Below, piece after piece: positions 53,225-62,056 of a stretch of 64,000 nt of DNA (position 1 is the stretch's first letter; every line of letters starts with the position of its first letter). The DNA comes from Streptomyces griseorubiginosus (GTDB taxonomy: Bacteria; Actinomycetota; Actinomycetes; Streptomycetales; Streptomycetaceae). The stretch is taken from NCBI RefSeq assembly GCF_001514195.1, contig NZ_KQ948736.1, forward strand, positions 1,038,625 to 1,102,624, in the 5' to 3' direction. The notes under the pieces are model-generated. The model made no database searches. It saw only the letters and a list, made by a program, of their open reading frames with translations, and was not told the origin of the DNA. The position numbers and the translations under genes are program-made.

Positions 53225-53551
53225 CTAAGCCGTCCCGTTGATCCGCTCGATGGCCTGCCGGGCCTGGTCGGCGGGCGGCCGGGGCGGCAGCGCCGAGACG
53301 GAGGCACTGGTACTGGCGGGCATCGCGGCCGGCTGCTCACCCGCGGGCTTCGCGTGGGCCGCCGGCCGGGTGGTCCTGAGCCGGTTGCTCACCGCCTCGT
53401 CGAGCGTCACCGGACGCTGCATCTGGGACGCCAGCCGCCCGGCCTCCTGACCGAGCCTGGCCACGTCCTCCCACGGCAGTCGCACCACCAGGGACAGTTC
53501 GGCCTCGCCGTCGGGAAGCGCGTGCATCGGAGGAGTAATACGGTCGTTCAT
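53225..53551 (-). CDS. conserved hypothetical protein
   Basis: This 108-residue protein has an ordered N-terminal part (ELSLVVRLPWEDVARLGQEA, helix LASQMQ) and an Ala/Pro-rich disordered tail ending ARQAIERI. No signal peptide, membrane segment or known domain is seen. It is convergent with the flavoprotein gene and divergent from the rhomboid gene. Confidence 0.6.
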   Translation of the reverse strand: MNDRITPPMHALPDGEAELSLVVRLPWEDVARLGQEAGRLASQMQRPVTLDEAVSNRLRTTRPAAHAKPAGEQPAAMPASTSASVSALPPRPPADQARQAIERINGTA

Positions 53552-53686
53552 CGCCTGTTCCTCACGTAGTCCCCGCGGCCCGCCTTCCCCGTGCCACGGG
53601 CGGTTGAGGAGTCATACGCACGCGTGCGTGCGGGTGTTCACCGGCCCGCCCCGATTCGCCGGACACATCGGGGGCAGTACTTTCTT

Positions 53687-54514
53687 GTGGTCATCCCCGT
53701 CCATGACGTGAACCCCGTGCGCCGCACCCCCGTGGTGACGTATGCGCTCATCGCCGCGAACGTCCTCGTGTTCCTCTTCACGCCCGGCCTGGCCGGTTCC
53801 GTGGCGGGCGACAGCAGCGTGGCGCAGCTGTGCCATCTCCAGGCGTTCCTGGACCACTGGGCGGCCGTCCCGCAGGAGTTGATCCACCATCAGATGCCGA
53901 GGCTCGTCCCCACGGGTGAGGTCGGCACCAACGCCCAGGGCACGACGGGCTGTGTGGTGGCCCCGGCGGACTACGACAAGTCCCCGGCGCTGTCGGTGCT
54001 GACCGCGATGTTCCTGCACGGCGGCTGGCTGCACCTGCTGGGCAACATGCTGTTCCTGCTGATCTTCGGCAACAACGTCGAGGACCGCATGGGACATGTG
54101 CGCTTCGCGCTCTTCTACGTCGTCTGCGGCTATGCGGCCGGTTACGGCTTCGCGGTCCTCAACGCGGACTCGTCCGACCCGCTGATCGGCGCCTCGGGGG
54201 CCATCGCCGGGGTTCTGGGCGCCTATCTGGTGCTGTATCCGAAGGCCAGGGTGTGGGTCCTGGTGCCCTTCCTGGTCTTCCTGCCGCTGAGACTGCCGGC
54301 CTGGCTGGTGCTGGGGTTCTGGTTCGTGCTCCAGGCGTTCTACTCGTCGGGCGAGGGCGTCTCCACCGCGGGCACGGTCGCGTACGCGGCCCACGTGGTG
54401 GGTTTCCTCGCCGGGATGCTGTTCGCCTGGCCGCTGAAGGCCGGCACTCCCCCGCCGCCGGAACCGCGCGGCCTGCTGTTCGGCAGGAAGGCGCGGCCCC
54501 GGCACACGTGGTGA
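53687..54514 (+). CDS. rhomboid-family intramembrane serine protease
   Basis: This 275-residue membrane protein carries the rhomboid catalytic Ser in LIGASGAIAGVLGAYL and His in AAHVVGFLAGM, with the structural motif HGGWLHLLGNMLFLLIFGNN. A long extracytoplasmic loop between the first two segments (QLCHLQAFLDHW, TTGCVVAPADYD) includes two Cys residues. The GTG at 53687 is preferred; an upstream ATG at 53591 would add a basic, unconserved leader. Confidence 0.88.
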   Translation: MVIPVHDVNPVRRTPVVTYALIAANVLVFLFTPGLAGSVAGDSSVAQLCHLQAFLDHWAAVPQELIHHQMPRLVPTGEVGTNAQGTTGCVVAPADYDKSPALSVLTAMFLHGGWLHLLGNMLFLLIFGNNVEDRMGHVRFALFYVVCGYAAGYGFAVLNADSSDPLIGASGAIAGVLGAYLVLYPKARVWVLVPFLVFLPLRLPAWLVLGFWFVLQAFYSSGEGVSTAGTVAYAAHVVGFLAGMLFAWPLKAGTPPPPEPRGLLFGRKARPRHTW

Positions 54515-54520
54515 GGCCGC

Positions 54521-55576
54521 CTATCGGGCCGTCTGCGTGTGGACGTACTCGACGAGGCGGGTGAGCGCGTCCGGGTCGGTGGACGGCATCACGCCGTGGC
54601 CGAGGTTGAAGACGTGGCCCTCCAGGTCCCTGGCCGAGTCCAGGACCTCGCGGGTCTTGGCCTCGACGGCCGCCGTGGAGGCGAACAGGACCGTCGGGTC
54701 GAGGTTGCCCTGGAGCGCCTTGCCGGGGCCGACGCGGCGGGCGGCCTCGTCGAGCGGGACCCGCCAGTCGACGCCGACGACGTCCGCGCCGGCCTCGCCG
54801 AGGAGCTGGAGGAGTTCGCCGGTGCCGACGCCGAAGTGGATGCGGGGGACGCCGTAGCCCTCGACCGCCTGGAAGACCTTCGCGGAGGCGGGCAGCACCG
54901 AGCGGCGGTAGTCGGCGGGGGCGAGGGCGCCGGCCCAGGAGTCGAAGAGCTGGACGGCGGAGGCGCCGGCCTCGATCTGGACCTTCAGGAAGGCGGCGGT
55001 GATCTCGGCGAGGCGGTCGAGCAGGTCGGCCCAGAGCTCGGGGTCGCCGTACATCATCGACTTGGCGTTCTCGTAGGTGCGGGACGGGCCGCCCTCCACG
55101 AGGTAGCTCGCGAGGGTGAAAGGCGCGCCGGCGAAACCGATCAGCGGGGTGGAGCCGAGCTCGCGGGTCAGCAGGCCGATGGCCTCGGTGACGTAGGGGA
55201 CGTCCTCGGGGGTGAGGTCGCGCAGCTGGGCCAGGTCGGCGCGGGTGCGGATCGGGTGCTCGACGACCGGTCCGACGCCGGGCTTGATGTCGAGGTCGAT
55301 GCCGATGGCCTTGAGCGGGACGACGATGTCGCTGTAGTAGATCGCCGCGTCCACGTTGTGCCGGCGCACCGGCTGGAGGGTGATCTCGGTGACCAGCTCG
55401 GGCCGGGCGCAGGACTCGAGCATCGGGATGCCCTCGCGGACCTTGCGGTACTCCGGCAGCGAGCGCCCGGCCTGCCGCATGAACCAGACGGGGGTGTGCG
55501 GCACGGGTTCGCGCCGGCATGCCTTGAGGAAGGCGGAGTCGTACGTGGCGGGGGGCGGCGTCTCGAGTGCACTCAC
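54521..55576 (-). CDS. hemE: uroporphyrinogen decarboxylase
   Basis: This 351-residue enzyme converts uroporphyrinogen III to coproporphyrinogen III. The N-terminal signature PVWFMRQAGRSLPEYR, the substrate region GFAGAPFTLASYLVEGG and FNLGHGVMPSTDPD are all present. The GTG at 55576 is chosen because the protein then starts at the usual place. It is convergent with the rhomboid gene (6-base gap). Confidence 0.95.
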   Translation of the reverse strand: MSALETPPPATYDSAFLKACRREPVPHTPVWFMRQAGRSLPEYRKVREGIPMLESCARPELVTEITLQPVRRHNVDAAIYYSDIVVPLKAIGIDLDIKPGVGPVVEHPIRTRADLAQLRDLTPEDVPYVTEAIGLLTRELGSTPLIGFAGAPFTLASYLVEGGPSRTYENAKSMMYGDPELWADLLDRLAEITAAFLKVQIEAGASAVQLFDSWAGALAPADYRRSVLPASAKVFQAVEGYGVPRIHFGVGTGELLQLLGEAGADVVGVDWRVPLDEAARRVGPGKALQGNLDPTVLFASTAAVEAKTREVLDSARDLEGHVFNLGHGVMPSTDPDALTRLVEYVHTQTAR

Positions 55577-55692
55577 GACGGAAAGTCTCGCACGGTGCGC
55601 CGGGTGCCGAGTGCGCGGTGTCCGTGTGTGCATGACGCCGAGACCGGGTGTCTAGGGCGGCACCACACCGCCCTTCCCCTTAACCTTCCCGC

Positions 55693-56361
55693 ATGGCTGC
55701 GGCTCAGGGACGAATGTCGGACGGCGCTGGTGGGATGGACGAGGCGAAGGAAGGGGACCGGGTGGTCAGCGGTGCGGCTCCGCCGGCCTTCCAGGCCGCG
55801 GTCCAGGCCCTGCGCGGCAGTCGGCTGAGGCCGCAGATCGAGATGGAGGCGACCCGGGCTCCGCAGCGGCTCGCGCCGCACGCGTACGCGGTGGAGGCCA
55901 CCGTGGTCGACGGCGACCAGGACCTCGCCGACGGTCGTCTGGTGCTGCTGCACGACCCGGACGGGCACGACGCCTGGCGGGGCACCTTCCGGCTGGTGAC
56001 GCTGGTGCGCGCGGAGCTGGAGCCGGAGATGGCCGCCGACCCGCTGCTGCCCGAGGTCTGCTGGTCGTGGCTGACCGGGGCGCTCGGGGCGCGCGGGCTG
56101 TCGTACGGCGAACCGAGCGGCACCGTCACGCGCGCGAGCTCGCACTACTTCGGCGGGCTGTCGGAGCGCCCGGCGGCCTCGCAGATCGAGATCCGCGCGT
56201 CCTGGACGCCCCGTGAGGGGCTGGGCGGGGTGCCGGACGCGGCTGCGCATCTGGCGTCCTGGTGCGATCTGCTGGCCCAGGTCGCCGGTCTGCCGCCGGC
56301 CGGCCCGGGTGACGCGTCGGTGGTGACGTTGCCACAGCGCCGGGACCCCCAGGCCCGCTGA
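55693..56361 (+). CDS. DUF3000 family protein
   Basis: This 222-residue soluble protein matches the actinobacterial DUF3000 pattern (RGTFRLVTLVRAELEPEMA, PEVCWSWLTGALGARGL, SWCDLLAQVAGLPP). It is conserved beside hemE in Streptomyces and has no known function. TTAACCT lies close to the ATG, so the mRNA may be leaderless. Confidence 0.85.
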   Translation: MAAAQGRMSDGAGGMDEAKEGDRVVSGAAPPAFQAAVQALRGSRLRPQIEMEATRAPQRLAPHAYAVEATVVDGDQDLADGRLVLLHDPDGHDAWRGTFRLVTLVRAELEPEMAADPLLPEVCWSWLTGALGARGLSYGEPSGTVTRASSHYFGGLSERPAASQIEIRASWTPREGLGGVPDAAAHLASWCDLLAQVAGLPPAGPGDASVVTLPQRRDPQAR

Positions 56362-56433
56362 CCCCCTGCCGACCAGCGGAACCGTCCACCCACATGGCGC
56401 ATCAATTTGTCGATACGGCCACTTTCAGTCAGG

Positions 56434-56509
56434 AGTGAGTCATCGAACGACCCGATGTGCTCACCGAACGATCGATCGCACGTCCGAATTGCGCTAATTG
56501 TTACTCACT
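56434..56509. promoter_or_regulatory. AT-richer control region upstream of the response regulator
   Basis: AGTGAGT (56434-56440) and ACTCACT (56503-56509) form a distant inverted repeat. The interval also has palindromic GATCGATC and GATCGTGATC. The region is noticeably AT-richer than the surrounding DNA, as expected of a promoter. Confidence 0.35.
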
Positions 56510-56596
56510 AGATCGTGATCATTCTCTAAAGGACGCCGGGTCCGGTGCCGAAGACGTCTGTGACCTTCCAAGCCGTCCCGCACCCCAGGAGGCCCG

Positions 56597-57259
56597 GTGT
56601 CCGTTCTCCTCGAGCAGCCCGCAAGCCTGGTCGCCTACCGCCCCAACAAGCCCACCGCCATGGTGGTCGTGGCCGACCCGCGTGTCCGCTCCACCGTCAC
56701 CCGTCACCTCTGGGCGCTCGGTGTGCGCGATGTCATCGAGGCCTCGTCGGTGGCGGAGGCCCGTCCCCGCATCGGCAGCCCCAGAGACATCTGCGTCGCC
56801 GACGTCCATCTTCCCGACGGCTCCGGCCTGACGCTGCTGTCCGAGACCCGCGCCGCGGGCTGGCCCAACGGCCTCGCCCTCTCCGCGGCCGACGACATCG
56901 GCGCCGTACGCAACGCCCTCGCGGGCGGCGTCAAGGGCTACGTCGTCACCGGCACCCGCACCAACCTCGGGCTCCCCACCCGACCGGGCGCCGCCCCCAT
57001 CGGCGCCGCCGCCGCCCGTATGCACCGCCGCCCCCCGGGTGCCCCGAGCCACCCGGGCGGCTACCGCGAGCTCTCCGGCCGTGAGGTCGAGGTGCTGCGG
57101 CTGGTGGCCGAGGGCCAGTCGAACAAGGCCATCGGCGTCTCGATGGGCCTGTCCGCACTGACCGTCAAGAGCCACCTCGCCCGCATCGCCCGCAAGCTCG
57201 GCACGGGCGACCGGGCCGGCATGGTGGCGGTGGCCCTGCGCACCGGCATCATCCACTGA
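56597..57259 (+). CDS. orphan NarL/LuxR-type response regulator
   Basis: This 220-residue regulator has an N-terminal receiver domain with the phospho-acceptor Asp in ICVADVHLPDGSG, a Ser at the Thr position (LALSAADD) and the conserved Lys in GGVKGYVV, though the first acidic pair is reduced to one Asp (VVVADPRV). A Pro/Ala linker leads to a LuxR helix-turn-helix (LSGREVEVLRLVAEGQSNKA). No sensor kinase is adjacent. AGGAGG precedes the GTG start. Confidence 0.9.
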   Translation: MSVLLEQPASLVAYRPNKPTAMVVVADPRVRSTVTRHLWALGVRDVIEASSVAEARPRIGSPRDICVADVHLPDGSGLTLLSETRAAGWPNGLALSAADDIGAVRNALAGGVKGYVVTGTRTNLGLPTRPGAAPIGAAAARMHRRPPGAPSHPGGYRELSGREVEVLRLVAEGQSNKAIGVSMGLSALTVKSHLARIARKLGTGDRAGMVAVALRTGIIH

Positions 57260-57355
57260 GGCTCTCCCCAGGCCTCGTCCCCGGGGCTGACGAGCCTCGC
57301 TGTTCACGGACGTGAACCAGAGCTTTCACCGGGCTGACTGGTTTACGACCCTCAG

Positions 57356-57389
57356 GCGCCTGCCGACGGAACGTTCCGTCGGCAGGCGC
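57356..57389. terminator. perfect 34-bp palindrome
   Basis: GCGCCTGCCGACGGAAC is followed directly by its reverse complement, giving 17+17 bases with no spacer. It lies 97 bases after the response-regulator stop and 27 bases before the next GTG start. It could act as a terminator or, since it overlaps the likely -35 region of the RNase D gene, as an operator. Confidence 0.6.
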
Positions 57390-57415
57390 TGTCCATACAC
57401 GGATACCCTTGACAT

Positions 57416-58696
57416 GTGACCGACGCCCAAGAGACCGCAGCAGACGTTTCACTGCGAACCACCGGAGGCGGCCCTCCGGACGATGGTGGATCCTCTGGCG
57501 CGGAGGCGCCGATCCCTTTGCTGGAGCCGCGTGAGGGCATTCCGCCCGTGATCGCCGACGAGGCCGCGCTCGCCGAGGTGATCGCCGCGTTCGCCGCGGG
57601 CACCGGGCCCGTCGCCGTCGACGCCGAACGGGCGTCCGGCTACCGCTACGGACAGCGCGCCTACCTCGTCCAGCTGCGCCGCGCCGGCGCGGGCACCGCG
57701 CTGATCGACCCCGTGGCCTGTCCCGACCTGTCCGGGCTCGGCGAGGCGCTCTCCGGTGTCGAGTGGGTGCTGCACGCCGCCACCCAGGACCTTCCCTGCC
57801 TCCGCGAGATAGGCATGATCCCCTCCCGGCTCTTCGACACCGAGCTGGCCGGGCGGATCGCCGGGTTCCCCCGGGTGGGGCTCGGCGCGATGGTCGAGGG
57901 CGTGCTGGGCTTCGTCCTGGAGAAGGGCCACTCCGCCGTCGACTGGTCGACCCGCCCGCTCCCCGAGCCGTGGCTGCGCTACGCCGCCCTCGACGTGGAG
58001 CTCCTCGTCGACCTGCGGGACGCCCTGGAGAAGGAGCTCGACCGGCAGGGCAAGCTGGAGTGGGCGCTCCAGGAGTTCGACGCGATCGCCTCCGCTCCGC
58101 CGGCCGAGCCGCGCAAGGACCCGTGGCGCCGGACCTCCGGGATGCACAAGGTACGGCGGCGTCGGCAGCTGGCCGTCGTCAAGGAGCTGTGGGAGGCGCG
58201 GGACCGGATCGCCCAGCGGCGGGACGTGTCGCCGGGCAAGGTGCTGTCCGACGCGGCGATCGTCGAAGCCGCGCTCGCGCTTCCGGTGAACGTGCACGCG
58301 CTCGCCGCGCTGAACGGGTTCGGGCATCGGATGGGGCGGCGGCAGCTGGAGCAGTGGCAGGCCGCGGTGGACCGGGCCAGGGGGCTTGCCGAGGTGCAGT
58401 TGCCGCAGCCGGGGCAGCCGGTCACGGGGCCTCCGCCGCCGCGCGCTTGGGCCGACAAGGATCCTGCCGCTGCGGCTCGGTTGTCTGCGGCCCGAGCGGC
58501 TGTGTCGGCGCTGGCCGAGTCGCTGAACATGCCTCAGGAGAACCTGATCACTCCGGATACCGTGCGGAGGGTTTGCTGGGAGCCGCCGAGTGTCGTGAGC
58601 GCCGAGTCCGTGGGGGCGGCGTTGGCGGGGCTCGGGGCGCGGGCCTGGCAGGTCGAGCAGGTGACTCCTGTGTTGGTGGCTGCGTTGTCCGCGTAG
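57416..58696 (+). CDS. ribonuclease D/HRDC-domain 3'-5' exonuclease
   Basis: This 426-residue protein has a DEDDy exonuclease domain (PVAVDAERASGYRYG, LHAATQDLPCL, LRYAALDVELLVDL) and an HRDC domain near 215-300 (LWEARDRIAQRRDVSPGKVL). It probably processes structured RNA. TACCCT (57404-57409) lies six bases before the GTG and no ribosome-binding site is present, so the transcript is probably leaderless. Confidence 0.9.
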   Translation: MTDAQETAADVSLRTTGGGPPDDGGSSGAEAPIPLLEPREGIPPVIADEAALAEVIAAFAAGTGPVAVDAERASGYRYGQRAYLVQLRRAGAGTALIDPVACPDLSGLGEALSGVEWVLHAATQDLPCLREIGMIPSRLFDTELAGRIAGFPRVGLGAMVEGVLGFVLEKGHSAVDWSTRPLPEPWLRYAALDVELLVDLRDALEKELDRQGKLEWALQEFDAIASAPPAEPRKDPWRRTSGMHKVRRRRQLAVVKELWEARDRIAQRRDVSPGKVLSDAAIVEAALALPVNVHALAALNGFGHRMGRRQLEQWQAAVDRARGLAEVQLPQPGQPVTGPPPPRAWADKDPAAAARLSAARAAVSALAESLNMPQENLITPDTVRRVCWEPPSVVSAESVGAALAGLGARAWQVEQVTPVLVAALSA

Positions 58697-58740
58697 CCGC
58701 CGTAGGGGTTCCTCGATGTACGGCGGCTGCGGGTGCGTTG

Positions 58741-58804
58741 TGGTTGCTCGCGCCCACGCGGCGGAGCCGCACATCGATACAGCCCCGCGCCCCTGAAGGG
58801 GCGC
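58741..58804. repeat. dispersed repeat copy 4 (long variant, inverted)
   Basis: The reverse complement reads CCCCTTCAGGGGCGCGGGGC then TGTATCGATGTGCGGCTCCG, matching copy 3 at 27467. It lies between the convergent RNase D and importer permease genes. Confidence 0.8.
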
Positions 58805-58805
58805 T

Positions 58806-59636
58806 CTACCTGGTCGCTCCTCGCATGAAGCCGTTGTAGATGAACCTCTGCAAGCTCAGGAAGACGATCAGCGTCGGCAGGATGACCAGGACCGTGCCGG
58901 CCGAGATGACCTCCCAGTGGGCCGCGTAGGGGCCCTTGAAGCGGAACAACGACGTCGAGATCACGCCAAGATCTTCCGAGGGCATGTAGAGGAAGGGGAT
59001 GTAGAAGTCGTTGTAGACGGTGATGCCCTTCACGATCACCACGGTCGCGATCGCGGGCTTCAGCAGCGGGAAGATGATCTTGCGGTAGATCGTGAAGGCG
59101 TTGGCGCCGTCCAGGCGGGCCGATTCGTCCAGGGAGATCGGGATCGAGCGGACGAACTGAAGGAAGATGTAGATCGAGACGATGTCGGTGCCCATGTAGA
59201 GGGCGATCGGGGCCCACAGCGAGTCGAACATGCCGAAGCTGTTGACGATCTGGAACGTGGCCACCTGGGTCGTCACGCCGGGCACCAGGGCGGCCGTCAG
59301 GAAGAGCGCCACCACCAGCTTCTTGAACCGGAAGGTGAAGCGGTCGATGGCGTAGGCCGTCATCGAGCCGATCAGGACCGTGCCGGTGACCGAGACCAGC
59401 AGGATGATCGTGGTGTTGGTGAAGGCGGAGAGCATCTCCCCGTCCCGGAACGCCGCCACGTAGTTGTGGAAGTTCAGCAGGTCGTGCGGGAGTTCCAGCG
59501 CACCGCTCGTGTTCGCCATCTCCTTCTCCGACTTGAGGGAGGTCAGCAGGACGACGACGAGCGGGAGCAGCACGACCAGGGTCGCAGCGATCAGCGACAG
59601 GTGGACCAGGGTGCGGGCGATCCCACGGCGTGTCAT
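58806..59636 (-). CDS. ABC sugar importer permease (MalG type), second locus
   Basis: This 276-residue permease has six membrane segments and an EAA loop (LDESARLDGANAFTIYRKII). The ATG at 59636 overlaps the upstream permease stop (ATGA). The longer frame to 60491 is a shadow of that gene. It is the last gene of the operon. Confidence 0.9.
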   Translation of the reverse strand: MTRRGIARTLVHLSLIAATLVVLLPLVVVLLTSLKSEKEMANTSGALELPHDLLNFHNYVAAFRDGEMLSAFTNTTIILLVSVTGTVLIGSMTAYAIDRFTFRFKKLVVALFLTAALVPGVTTQVATFQIVNSFGMFDSLWAPIALYMGTDIVSIYIFLQFVRSIPISLDESARLDGANAFTIYRKIIFPLLKPAIATVVIVKGITVYNDFYIPFLYMPSEDLGVISTSLFRFKGPYAAHWEVISAGTVLVILPTLIVFLSLQRFIYNGFMRGATR

Positions 59637-60574
59637 ACGAGGTCCACCTTGTCGTCGGGGACCAGGCGCCGCTGCACCCAGGTCACCAGCAGGATGATCA
59701 GCAGCAGGACCACGGCGGCCGCCGAGGCCAGGCCCGTCTTGTTGAAGCGGAAGGCCAGGTTGACCGTCTGGATGACGAAGGTCTCGGTGCCGGTCGCGCC
59801 GCCGGTCATGATGTACGGGATCTCGAAGACCGACAGTGAGCCGGAGATCGACAGGATCACCGTCAGGGTCAGGACCGGCTTGATGCCCGGCGCGATGATG
59901 TGGCGGAACTGGTGCCAGCGGTTCGCGCCGTCCAGTTCGGCGGCCTCGTACAGCTCGCCCGGGATCGACTGGATCGCGCCCAGGAAGAGCACGAAGTTCA
60001 GGCCCAGGTAGCGCCAGACCGAGACGCCGGCCAGCGAGGTGTTCGCGGAGACCGGGGTGCCGAGCCAGGCGTGGTCGGTGTGCGCCCCGAACAGGCCCAG
60101 CACCGAGTCGAGGGTGCCGCCGTCCTGGAAGAAGTAGAGGAACACGAAGCCGATGGCGACCCCGTTGATCAGGTACGGGAAGAAGAGCACGCCCTTGAAG
60201 AAGTTCCGGAAGCGGACGTCGAAGCTCAGCACGGTCGCGAAGTAGAGCGCCAGCACGATCTGGACCGCGGAGGCGGCGAGGTAGTAGCCGCTCACCCAGA
60301 AGACCTCGAAGAGGTCCGGGCGGGTGAGGACCTCCTCGTAGTTGGCCGCCCCCGTGTAGTGCAGGACGGGGCTGACGCCGTCCCAGTCGGTGAAGCTGTA
60401 GGCCAGCATGTTGACGATCGGCGCGTAGGTGAACGTGATCAGCAGGGCGAGCGGGGCGATCAGGAACAGCCAGGGGGTGAGGCCCCGCCACGCCCGGGTG
60501 CGACGCGAGGCGGGCGCCGGGACGGGGGCGGCCGTGCTCACCTCCACGACCGCCTTCTCGGTGGTGTCCGTCAT
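59633..60574 (-). CDS. ABC sugar importer permease (MalF type), second locus
   Basis: This 313-residue permease has a short cytoplasmic Ala/Pro-rich N-terminus, six membrane segments and an EAA loop (LYEAAELDGANRWHQFRHII). Its ATG overlaps the binding-protein stop by one base. No ATPase gene is linked. Confidence 0.9.
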   Translation of the reverse strand: MTDTTEKAVVEVSTAAPVPAPASRRTRAWRGLTPWLFLIAPLALLITFTYAPIVNMLAYSFTDWDGVSPVLHYTGAANYEEVLTRPDLFEVFWVSGYYLAASAVQIVLALYFATVLSFDVRFRNFFKGVLFFPYLINGVAIGFVFLYFFQDGGTLDSVLGLFGAHTDHAWLGTPVSANTSLAGVSVWRYLGLNFVLFLGAIQSIPGELYEAAELDGANRWHQFRHIIAPGIKPVLTLTVILSISGSLSVFEIPYIMTGGATGTETFVIQTVNLAFRFNKTGLASAAAVVLLLIILLVTWVQRRLVPDDKVDLV

Positions 60575-61893
60575 CAGGACCCCAGGTTCTTCTGGGCGTC
60601 CGTCCAGCGCTTGCTGAGGTCGCCGAGGAAGCCGTCGAGGGTGCCCTTGCGTGCGCCGCGGGCGAGGTCGACGAGGTTCTGGCGGTACTCGGGGGCGTAG
60701 ATGCCGACCTCCGAGTCGCTGTCGAGCTGCTTCACCCGGGCGCCCTGCGCGTCGTCCACCTCGATGAGCTGCACGCCCTGGTCCTCGTACGGCTTGAGGA
60801 CCGAGGGCATCGGGGCGTCCTTGAGCGGGGAGATGGACAGGTTGTCCTCGACGTAGCCGGACTTGTCGGTGAACCAGTCGATCCAGGCGCGGGCGGCCTC
60901 CTTGTGCTGGGAGTGGACGTTGACGGCCTGGTTGTAGTCCGGCGAGACGGTCGCGCAGAACCTGCCGCCGGTCTGCGCCGGGAAGGGCATGAAGCCGATG
61001 TCGTCGGGGTCGGCCCCGGCCTTCTTCGCCGCGTCCCGGAACTGGACGATCGCCCAGGTGCCGAGCCACTGGGTGGCGATCTCGCCCTTGGCGGTACGGG
61101 GCTTGGACTCCTCCCAGTTGCTGGTCGTGGGGTCCTTCTCGACCAGGCCCTGTTTCACGATGTCGTGGAGCAGGGTGTCGCCGACGCGCAGGTCGGCGCC
61201 CTTGGCCCACGGGTCGCCCTCGGCAAGCTCGGTGGTGGCCTGCGGGTCGCAGCTGACGGCGCCGTCGACGTACGTCCAGGAGGTGAGCGTCCAGCCCGCC
61301 GCGAAGTTGGTGTAGTACGGGATCGCGTCGGTCTTCGCCTTGATGGCCTTGAGGTCGGCGATGAACTCGGCCGGGGTGGTGGGCCATTCGGTGACCCCGG
61401 CCTGCTTCCAGATCCGCTTGTTGTAGACGAACCCGGGGGCCACGCCGACCGGGCTCTGCCCGTAGACCTTGCCGTCGACCGTGGTGTAGTCGGTGAAGCG
61501 GTACTTCTTCGCGCGCTCGGTCTGCGTGCCCAGCGAGGCGAAGAACCTCGGGTAGTCGGCCTTCTTGATGACCGCGGGGATCAGCAGGACGTCACCGTAG
61601 TTCTCGGTGTTCATCCGGATCTTGACCTCGGCCTCGTAGTTGGTGAGGCCCTCGAACTCGACCTTGACCTTCGGATAGGTCTTGTTGAACTCGGCGGCGT
61701 ACTTCTTCAGGGTGCCGTCCTGCACGAGGTCGGTGCGGACGGTGAGGACCTTGATGGTGCCGGTGACCTTCGACGGGTCGTCAGGGGCCTTGGCGTCGGC
61801 GCCCTTCGCGGATCCTCCGGTTCCGGTGCAGCCCGGGAGCAGCAGGGCGGCACTGGCGGCCACGGCCAGGGAGACGGCTGTACGGCGGTTCAT
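60574..61893 (-). CDS. ABC sugar importer, solute-binding lipoprotein, second locus
   Basis: This 439-residue CUT1-type binding protein has a lipoprotein signal (SLAVAASAALLLPGC). The body has the expected FNKTYPKVKVEFEGLTNYEA and PVGVAPGFVYNKRIWKQAG segments. ATG 61893 is preferred over 61899 because GGAG then has a spacing of nine bases. It is divergent from a GH2 beta-mannosidase gene, suggesting a mannoside ligand. Confidence 0.9.
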   Translation of the reverse strand: MNRRTAVSLAVAASAALLLPGCTGTGGSAKGADAKAPDDPSKVTGTIKVLTVRTDLVQDGTLKKYAAEFNKTYPKVKVEFEGLTNYEAEVKIRMNTENYGDVLLIPAVIKKADYPRFFASLGTQTERAKKYRFTDYTTVDGKVYGQSPVGVAPGFVYNKRIWKQAGVTEWPTTPAEFIADLKAIKAKTDAIPYYTNFAAGWTLTSWTYVDGAVSCDPQATTELAEGDPWAKGADLRVGDTLLHDIVKQGLVEKDPTTSNWEESKPRTAKGEIATQWLGTWAIVQFRDAAKKAGADPDDIGFMPFPAQTGGRFCATVSPDYNQAVNVHSQHKEAARAWIDWFTDKSGYVEDNLSISPLKDAPMPSVLKPYEDQGVQLIEVDDAQGARVKQLDSDSEVGIYAPEYRQNLVDLARGARKGTLDGFLGDLSKRWTDAQKNLGS

Positions 61894-61952
61894 GTGCATC
61901 AGCTCCGTTCACGGGACGGACGAGCACGAGCGGGTTGGCTGGTTCGGAACTC

Positions 61953-61966
61953 TGACAACGTTTTCT
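61953..61966. promoter_or_regulatory. LacI-type operator candidate between importer and GH2 genes
   Basis: TGACAACGTTTTCT resembles the palindromic TGACAACGTTGTCA of Streptomyces LacI-family regulators, with a degenerate right half. TTAACCGGTAAA just downstream is a second short palindrome. No LacI gene is in the window. Confidence 0.5.
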
Positions 61967-62056
61967 TAACCGGTAAAGTCGCTATCTCGCCAACGATGGC
62001 AGCCATGGCAAAAGGTGTCCGCAGCAAGGGACTTGATCGGTTTAGGGAGTGTGTAC

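Noticed and set aside
58806..60491. Long permease frame extending to 60491
   Set aside because: The N-terminal half is out-of-frame translation of the neighbouring permease gene; the real start is ATG 59636 with an ATGA overlap.
59633..61387. Fused permease with a 270-residue N-terminal extension
   Set aside because: The extension is a shadow of the solute-binding protein gene; ATG 60574 gives a normal-length MalF-type protein.
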